A stretch of DNA of 6,223 nt, taken from the NCBI GenBank assembly GCA_002340515.1, contig DDMF01000024.1, positions 992 to 7,214 on the forward strand. Reading direction: 5' to 3'. This stretch comes from Rhodobacteraceae bacterium UBA2553. GTDB taxonomy: Bacteria > Pseudomonadota > Alphaproteobacteria > Rhodobacterales > Rhodobacteraceae. Both the position numbers and the translations under genes were made by a program. The notes under the pieces are model-generated. The model was not told where the DNA came from and searched no databases. It saw nothing but the letters and a program-made list of their open reading frames with translations. Shown here one piece after another: positions 1-5,297 of the stretch. How positions within the stretch are numbered: position 1 is the first letter of the stretch; the number at the start of each line of letters is the position of its first letter.

Positions 1-346
1 GGTGCGCAAAACCCGCACCGATTTGGGTCAAGACGCCATTGTTGGCGCCTACTGCGCGGGATCGCGTCATGAAGGTTTGAATGCGGGCGAAAACGGTGCG
101 GATTATATCAGTTTCGGGCCGGCCGGTGCCTCGGCGCTGGGCGACGGAACCCGCGCCGAGCTGGATCTGTTTGACTGGTGGTCGCAGATGATCGAGATCC
201 CGGTGGTCGCGGAAGGCGCTTTGGATCAAGACATCATTCGCACGCTGTCCCCGATGACCGACTTTTTTGCCATCGGCGAAGAGATCTGGCGCACAGAGGA
301 TCCAGTTGCCGCATTGAAAGCCCTGACCGACGCGATGCAGGGCTGA
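1..346 (+). CDS. ThiE-like (thiamine phosphate synthase family) protein, 3' part only
   Basis: This is the C-terminal 114 or so residues of a TIM-barrel protein; the frame is open to the left window edge, so the GTG at position 2 is not a real start. The family (ThiE/TenI) joins the pyrimidine and thiazole halves of thiamine in the cytoplasm. The visible support is a block like the ThiE motif ADYIxxGP (GADYISFGP, residues 32-40 of this fragment), preceded by a GAYC...H.G..AGE segment, and a later IPVVAEGA strand at the place where ThiE has PVVAIGG. Two hallmarks differ. The phosphate-binding IGG is replaced by EGA, and the loop after GP lacks the usual Thr/Lys (TxTK) residues. It could therefore be a divergent paralogue with another role. 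It ends with TGA and converges on olsA, 31 bases away. Family assignment is fairly safe; the activity is not. Confidence 0.7.
   Translation, partial: VRKTRTDLGQDAIVGAYCAGSRHEGLNAGENGADYISFGPAGASALGDGTRAELDLFDWWSQMIEIPVVAEGALDQDIIRTLSPMTDFFAIGEEIWRTEDPVAALKALTDAMQG
319..344 (-). terminator. Weak possible terminator for olsA inside the ThiE-like gene end
   Basis: A 7-bp perfect inverted repeat (AGCCCTG at 319-325 with CAGGGCT at 338-344) encloses a 12-base loop. Read leftward, the stem is followed by TTCAATG, so the stem end plus the next bases give only three T residues. It lies 34 bases past the olsA stop. The short U tract and large loop make it marginal as an intrinsic terminator; read rightward it has no T tract at all. 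Confidence 0.25.
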
Positions 347-354
347 TAAGGACG

Positions 355-394
355 TGCTTGGGCGGGATCACCTCCGCTCAGGCAACCTTGTTTT
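355..394 (+). terminator. Probable intrinsic terminator of the ThiE-like gene, overlapping the olsA 3' end
   Basis: Bases 355-365 (TGCTTGGGCGG) pair with 374-384 (CCGCTCAGGCA) around an 8-base loop, giving an 11-bp stem that begins 9 bases after the TGA. The stem includes two G-U pairs (358-381 and 361-378) that form only in the rightward RNA; in the leftward RNA they become A-C mismatches. A T-rich stretch (CCTTGTTTT, 386-394) follows on the + strand, and no T tract follows on the other strand. Both features point to a rightward terminator. The T tract is interrupted and begins 4 bases after the stem, so strength is uncertain. Most of it overlaps the end of olsA. Confidence 0.5.
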
Positions 395-1220
395 CAATGT
401 CCAGCACTCCAAGCCCCTCGCGCACTTTTTCCTCGCAATAAAGGCTTAACGCCTTGCGGCTGGCAAAATCTGTGACCTTTACGGGGGGGTGATAGATCAG
501 CTCGATACGCCCCTGGCGTCTTGCGGCAAGGGTTTGGAGCAGATGCGGGGCAAAATCCATATCCCCCCACCAGCCATAAAAGCGTGGATCTTCGCCTTCC
601 GGTGCAAAATAGCGTACGCTCACCGGCTGCACCCACATGAACTCACGAAGTTCTGGCGTAAAGAACGCCGCAAAAAGAGTTGATTTAAAAGGCAAAACGC
701 GCTGGGCATCAGAAGATGTTCCTTCTGGAAAAAACAAAAGCTTATGCCCGGCACTCAGACGCGCGCGAAACACTTCGATTTGCTGCGTCGCCTCGCGCCG
801 ATCGCGATTGATGAACACCGTCCCGGTGGCGCGCGCGAGCCAGCCAATGCCCGGCCATTTGGCCACTTCGGCTTTGGAAACGAAATACACCCGTTTTTTG
901 GCGTTGAGAGAAAAGATGTCCAACCAACTGGCGTGATTGGCCACAACCGCACCTTTTTCGCGCATCTGCTCGCCAATAGCATGGAACGGAATGCCCAGGA
1001 TTACAAAGGCGCCGCGGCACACAAATTGCGTGATATAGGGCGTAACGGGTCTGTGCATACCAAAGATCGGACGCTCGACCAGGCGCACCAGAAGCAACAG
1101 TAACAGCCCACCAAACACGAGGATACCCAAAGGCAATCCACGCCACAGCACCCGGACAATCGCCATTCCTTTAGGATGAAAGGGTTTTGGTTCGGTCTCT
1201 CCATGCCAAAGCGCGCTCAT
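378..1220 (-). CDS. olsA: Lyso-ornithine lipid O-acyltransferase (PlsC family), OlsA
   Basis: This 280-residue membrane-associated acyltransferase probably adds the second, ester-linked fatty acid to lyso-ornithine lipid, using acyl-ACP. A hydrophobic segment at about 30-46 should anchor it to the inner membrane. The PlsC/LPLAT blocks are all visible: the catalytic NHASWLD at 95-101 (H96 and D101 of the HX4D motif), VFINRDRR at 135-142, FPEGTSSD at 164-171 (acceptor binding) and the QPVSV strand at 198-202. By itself it could be an ordinary lysophosphatidate acyltransferase (PlsC). The OlsA call rests on its position directly behind olsB: its ATG overlaps the olsB TGA as ATGA, indicating translational coupling. 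In related marine roseobacters OlsA is known to act also on glutamine lipids, so the substrate may be wider. The start is the ATG at 1220; an internal Met at residue 19 is less likely because it would lose the coupling. Confidence 0.85.
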   Translation of the reverse strand: MSALWHGETEPKPFHPKGMAIVRVLWRGLPLGILVFGGLLLLLLVRLVERPIFGMHRPVTPYITQFVCRGAFVILGIPFHAIGEQMREKGAVVANHASWLDIFSLNAKKRVYFVSKAEVAKWPGIGWLARATGTVFINRDRREATQQIEVFRARLSAGHKLLFFPEGTSSDAQRVLPFKSTLFAAFFTPELREFMWVQPVSVRYFAPEGEDPRFYGWWGDMDFAPHLLQTLAARRQGRIELIYHPPVKVTDFASRKALSLYCEEKVREGLGVLDIENKVA

Positions 1221-1984
1221 CGGCGTTTCTCGGTATAGATCGCTTTGTGTGTCGCGCTCATCTTATTGGTGTCCATGATCAAACATACATCCGTGGTGTT
1301 AAAGCTATAATCCACAAAAGCGCCCTGCCCCACATAGCCACCAAGGCGCAGATAGGCTTTGATCAACGCCGGAACCGCTCGCATCGCTTTGGGCCGGTCG
1401 ATTTCAGTCTCAGACAGCAGGTTCATCTCTTGATATACATCTGGGTGGGCGCAAACCCGCAAATCTTCTGGCGCAAGGTGGCGGTGATGCAAAAGAGACA
1501 GAGGTGCCTTTAACTTCTCGATATCAGTACCATGGAACGATGCCACGCCAAAAAGAACCTCAATCTCATGGGCCGCGACATAGTTCGCCAAACCGTTCCA
1601 TAAGACCATCATTGCCGCCCCACCGCGATAATCCGGATGCAGGCAGGAGCGGCCAAGTTCCAACAGTTTTCGCCCGGATGCCTTTAGGGGCGACACATCA
1701 TACTCCGCCTCGGAATAAAACCGCCCTGGCCCCGAAATTTGATCGCCGCGCAGCAAGCGGTACACCCCAACCGCAGACATGTCTTCGCGCGATTTATCAA
1801 ATAAAACGAGGTGATCGTAGAAAGGATCAAACGCATCGCGTTCCAGCCCGTCCTCGTGATCGACCAAGGGACCATCGCTGCCAAGTTCGCGCACGAAAAC
1901 ATCATACCGAAGCTTTTGTGCCGCGCGTAAATCATCCGCATCACGGGCAAGACGCAGCACGAATTGTGGTTCAGCAGAGTGCAT
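1217..1984 (-). CDS. olsB: L-ornithine N-alpha-acyltransferase, OlsB
   Basis: The product is a 255-residue GNAT-fold acyltransferase that transfers a 3-hydroxy fatty acid from acyl-ACP to the alpha-amino group of ornithine, the first committed step of ornithine lipid synthesis. Visible family features are an N-terminal block rich in Arg/Asp with LRYDVFVRELG (25-35), the DHEDGLERDAFD segment (42-53) and the conserved ELGRSCLHPDYRGG stretch (109-122), where the acyl-donor site of GNAT proteins lies. The C-terminal part includes YLRLGGYVGQGAFVDYSFNT (211-230) followed by TDVCLIMD. I place the start at the ATG at 1984. A GAGG sits 7 bases upstream (1992-1995), whereas the in-frame TTG at 1990 has that GAGG only one base away. 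It is the first gene of the olsB-olsA pair and is preceded by the longest intergenic gap in the window. Confidence 0.9.
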   Translation of the reverse strand: MHSAEPQFVLRLARDADDLRAAQKLRYDVFVRELGSDGPLVDHEDGLERDAFDPFYDHLVLFDKSREDMSAVGVYRLLRGDQISGPGRFYSEAEYDVSPLKASGRKLLELGRSCLHPDYRGGAAMMVLWNGLANYVAAHEIEVLFGVASFHGTDIEKLKAPLSLLHHRHLAPEDLRVCAHPDVYQEMNLLSETEIDRPKAMRAVPALIKAYLRLGGYVGQGAFVDYSFNTTDVCLIMDTNKMSATHKAIYTEKRR

Positions 1985-2004
1985 TTCCAAGCCTCAATTG
2001 GTTT

Positions 2005-2058
2005 ATCCGGGTTCTAATGCGACCCGATCTACAACGCAACTCACCGCGATACACGCAA
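2005..2058 (-). promoter_or_regulatory. Possible olsB-olsA promoter/operator region
   Basis: The 105 bases between the DUF3553 gene and olsB are where an olsBA promoter would be expected. Read leftward, the best match I find is TTGCGT (2039-2034), 17 bases, then TAGAAC (2016-2011); it matches the sigma-70 consensus at only 3 and 4 of 6 positions. An imperfect dyad, ATCGGGT (2028-2022) and ACCCGGAT (2012-2005), brackets the putative -10. TTGCGT also occurs at 2058-2053, 19 bases from the other copy, with partly similar flanks. I see no Pho-box-like pair of repeats, although phosphate control of olsB is known in rhizobia. Treat this as a candidate only. Confidence 0.25.
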
Positions 2059-2089
2059 TGGTTGCTACTACTATGATTAAGGTTTAGTA

Positions 2090-2272
2090 CTAAGAGCCGG
2101 AAGGATCAAAAACGGGTATAAGCACAACAACTTGCGTATCAATCACCTGCTTCCCAACATGTTCAAAATTCGCGGTGACTTTTCCGCCGATATTCGATTG
2201 TACCTGCCCAAGACCCCAATCCGGTTGGTTCGGATGACGCACATACATGCCCGGTTCCAATAACGACATCAT
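2090..2272 (-). CDS. DUF3553 small Tudor/SH3-like protein
   Basis: This 60-residue protein of unknown function matches the DUF3553 pattern: GMYVRHPNQPDWGLGQVQS, then an IGGKVTANFEHVGKQVI block and a final VVVLIPV. There is no signal peptide or membrane segment, so it should be cytoplasmic. The spacing of G-x-x-V-x-H, W-G-x-G-x-V, an aromatic in FEH, G-K-x-x-I and a terminal L-x-P resembles the Tudor-like C-terminal domain of UvrD/PcrA helicases, suggesting a free-standing five-stranded barrel; this is inference from pattern only. The start is taken at the ATG at 2272, 7 bases after AAAGG (2284-2280); the next ATG, at 2269, is equally in frame. The frame is open further upstream to 2311, but that would overlap chpT and lacks a better ribosome site. 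It diverges from chpT and lies upstream of olsB, with which it might be cotranscribed since I see no clear terminator between them. Confidence 0.8.
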   Translation of the reverse strand: MMSLLEPGMYVRHPNQPDWGLGQVQSNIGGKVTANFEHVGKQVIDTQVVVLIPVFDPSGS

Positions 2273-2279
2273 TTTCACG

Positions 2280-2295
2280 CCTTTCCTAAAGGGAG
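2280..2295. promoter_or_regulatory. Palindrome covering the ribosome binding sites of chpT and the DUF3553 gene
   Basis: CCTTT (2280-2284), CCT and AAAGG (2288-2292) form a 5-bp inverted repeat with a 3-base centre, located in the 29 bases between the divergent start codons. The right arm continues into GGGAG (2291-2295), the Shine-Dalgarno of chpT 6 bases before its ATG. The complement of the left arm is the AAAGG Shine-Dalgarno of the DUF3553 gene. In either RNA the short hairpin would place the ribosome site in a stem. The symmetry may simply reflect two purine-rich ribosome sites back to back. Confidence 0.45.
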
Positions 2296-2301
2296 TATCC
2301 C

Positions 2302-2901
2302 ATGCCCACAAACACCCGTGATCTGACTGCCTTGATCGGCTCGCGTATTTGCCATGACCTTATCAGCCCTTTAGGGGCAATCGGCAATGGTGTTGAATTG
2401 TTGGAGTTGTCAGGGTTGGGCGATCTGCCGGAAATGGCGCTGATTTCTGAAAGTGTGCAAAATGCAAATTTGCGTATTCGCTTTTTTCGGGTCGCCTTTG
2501 GTGCGGCCAATTCAGAACAGCGTGTCGCGGAGAATGAAATTCGCACCGTATTGGCCCCGGATGCTGATGGCCGGAAAATTGAGATCAATTGGACGCCGCT
2601 TGGCGACCAGTCACGCGCAGCCGTCAAGCTTGCCTTTCTCATTATCCAATGCATGGAAACCAGCATGCCATGGGGTGGCCGTCTGGAGATTGAAGAGCAA
2701 AATGGTCAATGGCGCATTTGGGGTGAGGCCGAAAAACTACGCGTCGACCCAAACCTTTGGGCGCTGTTAGAGGCGGATGACGATGAGGCCAATGTCTCGC
2801 CTGCACAGGTGCATTTTGCCCTGATCGGCCCGGAATTAAAACGGCAAGGACGCACCGCCTGCGTGGCCCTTGCCGATCATTCTGTCAGTGTCAGTTTCTA
2901 A
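2302..2901 (+). CDS. chpT: Histidine phosphotransferase ChpT
   Basis: ChpT is the dimeric phosphotransferase that relays phosphate from the hybrid kinase CckA to the response regulators CtrA and CpdR in alphaproteobacteria; in Rhodobacteraceae the pathway also affects motility and gene transfer agents. The 199-residue product has the family layout. An N-terminal two-helix dimerisation domain carries the phospho-accepting His in SRICHDLISPLGAIGNG (14-30; H18), with the conserved PLxAIxNG following. A C-terminal part of about 90-199 resembles a histidine-kinase ATPase domain but has no N, G1 or G2 boxes, as expected for ChpT, which does not bind ATP. The acidic EADDDEAN stretch (155-162) is typical low-complexity variation. 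The start is ATG at 2302 with GGGAG upstream. It is divergent from DUF3553 and convergent with proA, only 2 bases between stops. Its last codons double as the proline operon terminator. Confidence 0.9.
   Translation: MPTNTRDLTALIGSRICHDLISPLGAIGNGVELLELSGLGDLPEMALISESVQNANLRIRFFRVAFGAANSEQRVAENEIRTVLAPDADGRKIEINWTPLGDQSRAAVKLAFLIIQCMETSMPWGGRLEIEEQNGQWRIWGEAEKLRVDPNLWALLEADDDEANVSPAQVHFALIGPELKRQGRTACVALADHSVSVSF
2367..2377 (+). promoter_or_regulatory. Site inside chpT complementary to its own ribosome binding region
   Basis: CCCTTTAGG at 2367-2375 is the exact reverse complement of CCTAAAGGG at 2285-2293, which contains most of the chpT Shine-Dalgarno. Two further G-U pairs (2376 and 2377 with 2284 and 2283) could extend it to 11 bp. 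It encodes part of the conserved Ser-Pro-Leu-Gly just after the active-site His. Pairing would span about 73 bases and needs a transcript starting upstream of 2283. A role in translation control is speculative. Confidence 0.25.
2834..2875 (-). terminator. Intrinsic terminator of the obg-proB-proA operon, inside the chpT 3' end
   Basis: Read leftward, CGGCAAGG (2875-2868) pairs with CCTTGCCG (2849-2842), and ACGCA (2864-2860) pairs with TGCGT (2854-2850). This gives a 13-bp GC-rich stem with a GCC bulge on one side and a 5-base loop, followed at once by TTTTAATT (2841-2834). The stem begins 28 bases after the proA stop. This is a textbook intrinsic terminator geometry apart from the bulge. Read rightward the stem is followed by GATCATTC and lacks a T tract, so it should act mainly on leftward transcription. 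The same bases encode chpT residues from Arg181 to Ala191. Confidence 0.75.
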
Positions 2902-2903
2902 TC

Positions 2904-4151
2904 CTAACCACGCACCGTACCGTCCCCTTCGACGATGTATTTAAAGCTGGTCAATTGCATGGCGCCAACCGGACCACGCGCGTGCATTTTGCCCGTGGCA
3001 ATGCCAATCTCTGCGCCCATCCCAAACTCGCCCCCATCCGCAAATTGGGTCGAGGCATTACGCATCAAAATCGCACTGTCGATACGCGCAAAAAACCTGG
3101 CTGCGGTGGCATCATTTTCAGTCATGATCGCATCGGTATGCGAGGAGCTATACTGATTGATATGGGCAATCGCCCCATCCACATCTTCAACAATTTTTGC
3201 GGCAATAATACTATCGAGGTATTCTTTGCCCCAATCCTCATCCCCCGCAACAACAGTCCCGTTCAACCCCGCATCGGCGCGAACCTCGATGCCTGCTGAC
3301 ATCAACTTATTCAGGATTTCTTGCCCCAAAGGCACGGCATCCTTGTGAATCAGCAAACACTCTGCCGCGCCACAAATACCGGTGCGACGGGTTTTGGCAT
3401 TGATCACCACACGCGTGGTTTTCTCTGCATCCGCATCTTTGTCGATATAGATGTGCACAATACCTTCGAGATGTGCAAACACCGGCACACGGGCTTCGCG
3501 CTGTACCAACCCGACCAACCCTTTGCCCCCGCGCGGTACAATGACGTCAATATGATCGGTCATGGTCAGCATCTCGCTTACTGCGGCACGATCTCTCGTA
3601 GGGACGATCTGAATGGCGTCTTCAGGCAAACCTGCGCTGCGCAACCCGTCTTGCAGGCAGGCGTGGATGATGCCCGCCGAATGAAAACTCTCGGACCCGC
3701 CGCGCAAGATGACTGCGTTCCCCGCCTTGAGGCACAACGCGCCCGCATCTGCGGTCACATTAGGGCGACTTTCGTAGATCACGCCAATCACGCCAAGCGG
3801 CGTGCGCACGCGCCTGATGTGAAGGCCTGAGGGGCGATCCCATTCTTCGGTGATTTTCCCAACAGGGTCTTCTTGGACAGCAACCGCACGCAGACCCTCA
3901 CACATGGCTTTGATCCGGTCTTCATCCAGCATCAACCGATCAAGCATGGCGGGCGACAACCCCTTGTCCCGGCCAAAGCTCATATCTTTTGCGTTGGCTG
4001 CAACAATCTCATCCCGGTGCATCCAACAGGCGTCTGCCGCCGCCAAAAGCGCATTTTCCTTTGCAATGGACGGAGCGAAGGCCAGAACAGTCGCAGCCGC
4101 GCTGGCGCGCTCACCGATCTGGGTCATCATGGATTTGATGTTTTCGCTCAT
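2904..4151 (-). CDS. proA: Gamma-glutamyl phosphate reductase, ProA
   Basis: ProA reduces gamma-glutamyl phosphate with NADPH to glutamate semialdehyde, the second step of proline synthesis from glutamate, in the cytoplasm. The 415-residue length is normal for the family. It belongs to the aldehyde dehydrogenase superfamily. Visible blocks are the RRVRTPLGVIGVIYESRPNV stretch (113-132), the cofactor-site NAVILRGGSE (145-154), PRGGKGLVGLV (206-216) and the catalytic cysteine C260 in TGICGAAECLL (257-267). The C-terminal FGMGAEIGIATGKMHARGPV block (376-395) is strongly conserved. I choose the ATG at 4151, which has GGAG (4163-4160) 8 bases upstream; the frame extends to a TTG at 4181, but that would add ten atypical residues without a ribosome site. 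It follows proB by 39 bases in the same operon, as in many alphaproteobacteria. Confidence 0.96.
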   Translation of the reverse strand: MSENIKSMMTQIGERASAAATVLAFAPSIAKENALLAAADACWMHRDEIVAANAKDMSFGRDKGLSPAMLDRLMLDEDRIKAMCEGLRAVAVQEDPVGKITEEWDRPSGLHIRRVRTPLGVIGVIYESRPNVTADAGALCLKAGNAVILRGGSESFHSAGIIHACLQDGLRSAGLPEDAIQIVPTRDRAAVSEMLTMTDHIDVIVPRGGKGLVGLVQREARVPVFAHLEGIVHIYIDKDADAEKTTRVVINAKTRRTGICGAAECLLIHKDAVPLGQEILNKLMSAGIEVRADAGLNGTVVAGDEDWGKEYLDSIIAAKIVEDVDGAIAHINQYSSSHTDAIMTENDATAARFFARIDSAILMRNASTQFADGGEFGMGAEIGIATGKMHARGPVGAMQLTSFKYIVEGDGTVRG

Positions 4152-4190
4152 GGGATAATCTCCGTGAAGTATCGCCTTCAAGGCTTTGAT

Positions 4191-5297
4191 TTAGATTGAC
4201 ATATCATCTCTGTGTATCAATGCAGAACGTCCGGGATACCCTAGAACCGCTGCGATCTGGTCCGAACGTTTTCCCGCAATTGAACGTGCTTCATCCGATG
4301 AATACCGCGCAAGACCCGCCCCGATCTGTACAGCATCAGGGCCGTGGATTGTCACGCTGTCCCCACGCCCAAATTGCCCATACACGGCTGTCACACCGGC
4401 TGGCAAAAGCGACTTTCCTTGCTTCAAGGCCGCTGCGGCCCCCGCGTCGACAATAATGTCACCCTGTGGCTTCATTGATGAAATCCACTGTTTGCGGGCC
4501 GCTTTTGGGTCTGTGTCCGCGGTAAAGACCGTGGCGGGTGCCCCGGCCAACAACTGTGCTATCGGATTAAGACGAGAGCCTTCAGTGATGGTTAAGGCAC
4601 ATCCAGCCCCGGTCGCAGTCTTTGCCGCCATGACCTTGGTCTTCATCCCACCTTTCGACAGGCCAGACCCCGCATCGCCCGCCATCGCTTCGATCGCGGG
4701 AGTGATTTCGTCAACCTGATCAAACCGTGTCGCCGAGGCATCGTCGCGCGGATTTGCCGTGTAAAGACCATCCACATCGGACAAAAGCACCAAGTGATCT
4801 GCTCCGATGGTCACTGCCACCTGCGCCGCGAGCCGGTCATTGTCACCAAAGCGAATTTCATCCGTCGCCACGGTGTCATTCTCATTCACAATCGGAACAG
4901 CCCCAAGTGATAAAAGCGTCTCTAGGGTTGCACGAGAGTTCAAGTAACGACGACGGTTTGCGCTGTCTTCCAGCGTTACCAAAACCTGCGCGGTTGTCGC
5001 ACCATGCTGTGCTAACGCCTCTTCATAGGCCCGCGCCAGTCGGATTTGCCCAACAGCGGCGGCCGCCTGAGATTGCTCTAGCGGCAAACTTCCGGTGGGC
5101 AATTTCAGCACCCCACGGCCAAGCGCAATAGACCCCGACGAGACCAAGACCACATCCGCCCCGCGGGCTTTTAGATCCGCCACATCTTGCGCAAGGGAGG
5201 TCAGCCATTCAGACTTTAACGCCCCTGTTTTTACGTCCACCAACAAGGCGGAGCCGATCTTGATGACAATACGTTTGGCTGTGCTTAAGGCGCCCAA
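4191..5297 (-). CDS. proB: Glutamate 5-kinase, ProB, with PUA domain
   Basis: ProB phosphorylates the gamma-carboxylate of glutamate with ATP, the first and feedback-inhibited step of proline synthesis; the labile product is passed to ProA. The 368-residue protein has the full two-domain form. The amino-acid kinase domain includes VIKIGSALL (11-19, Lys13), SSGSIALG (53-60), NENDTV (138-143, glutamate and proline contacts), FGDNDRLAA (150-158), LLSDVDGLYT (171-180) and GMKTKVMAAK (217-226). A C-terminal PUA domain covers about 278-360. The start is an unusual TTG at 5297. A TGA lies in frame five codons upstream, no ATG or GTG occurs before the essential first strand, and GAGGAG (5311-5306) sits 8 bases ahead. 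It overlaps the obg stop by 13 bases, so translation is probably coupled. Confidence 0.95.
   Translation of the reverse strand: MGALSTAKRIVIKIGSALLVDVKTGALKSEWLTSLAQDVADLKARGADVVLVSSGSIALGRGVLKLPTGSLPLEQSQAAAAVGQIRLARAYEEALAQHGATTAQVLVTLEDSANRRRYLNSRATLETLLSLGAVPIVNENDTVATDEIRFGDNDRLAAQVAVTIGADHLVLLSDVDGLYTANPRDDASATRFDQVDEITPAIEAMAGDAGSGLSKGGMKTKVMAAKTATGAGCALTITEGSRLNPIAQLLAGAPATVFTADTDPKAARKQWISSMKPQGDIIVDAGAAAALKQGKSLLPAGVTAVYGQFGRGDSVTIHGPDAVQIGAGLARYSSDEARSIAGKRSDQIAAVLGYPGRSALIHRDDMSI

Noticed and set aside
1985..1990. TTG at 1990 as the olsB start
   Set aside because: It leaves just one base between the GAGG and the start codon; the ATG at 1984 has correct 7-base spacing.
1985..2060. 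Pho box upstream of olsB
   Set aside because: No pair of CTGTCAT-like repeats at the proper spacing is visible; similarity at GGTCGCAT is too weak to report as a site.
1504..2076. 190-codon rightward open frame opposite olsB
   Set aside because: It is antisense to a clear OlsB gene, its product is rich in Arg, Pro and His with no recognisable domain, and it fits a shadow frame in GC-rich coding DNA.
2077..2093. Possible CtrA box (TTAA-N7-TTAA) near the DUF3553 stop
   Set aside because: Only one TTAA half is present at 2077-2080; the base set seven positions on is TACT, so the second half-site is missing.
2286..2666. 126-codon leftward open frame opposite chpT
   Set aside because: It is antisense to chpT, overlaps the DUF3553 ribosome site and has no protein-family features.
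3321..3830. 169-codon rightward open frame opposite proA
   Set aside because: It lies wholly inside the proA coding sequence on the other strand, and has no domain pattern and no independent support.
4174..4184. 11-base palindrome GCCTTCAAGGC between proB and proA as a terminator or attenuator
   Set aside because: With a one-base centre it can form only a very short hairpin, and no T tract follows; probably chance within a 39-base operon spacer.
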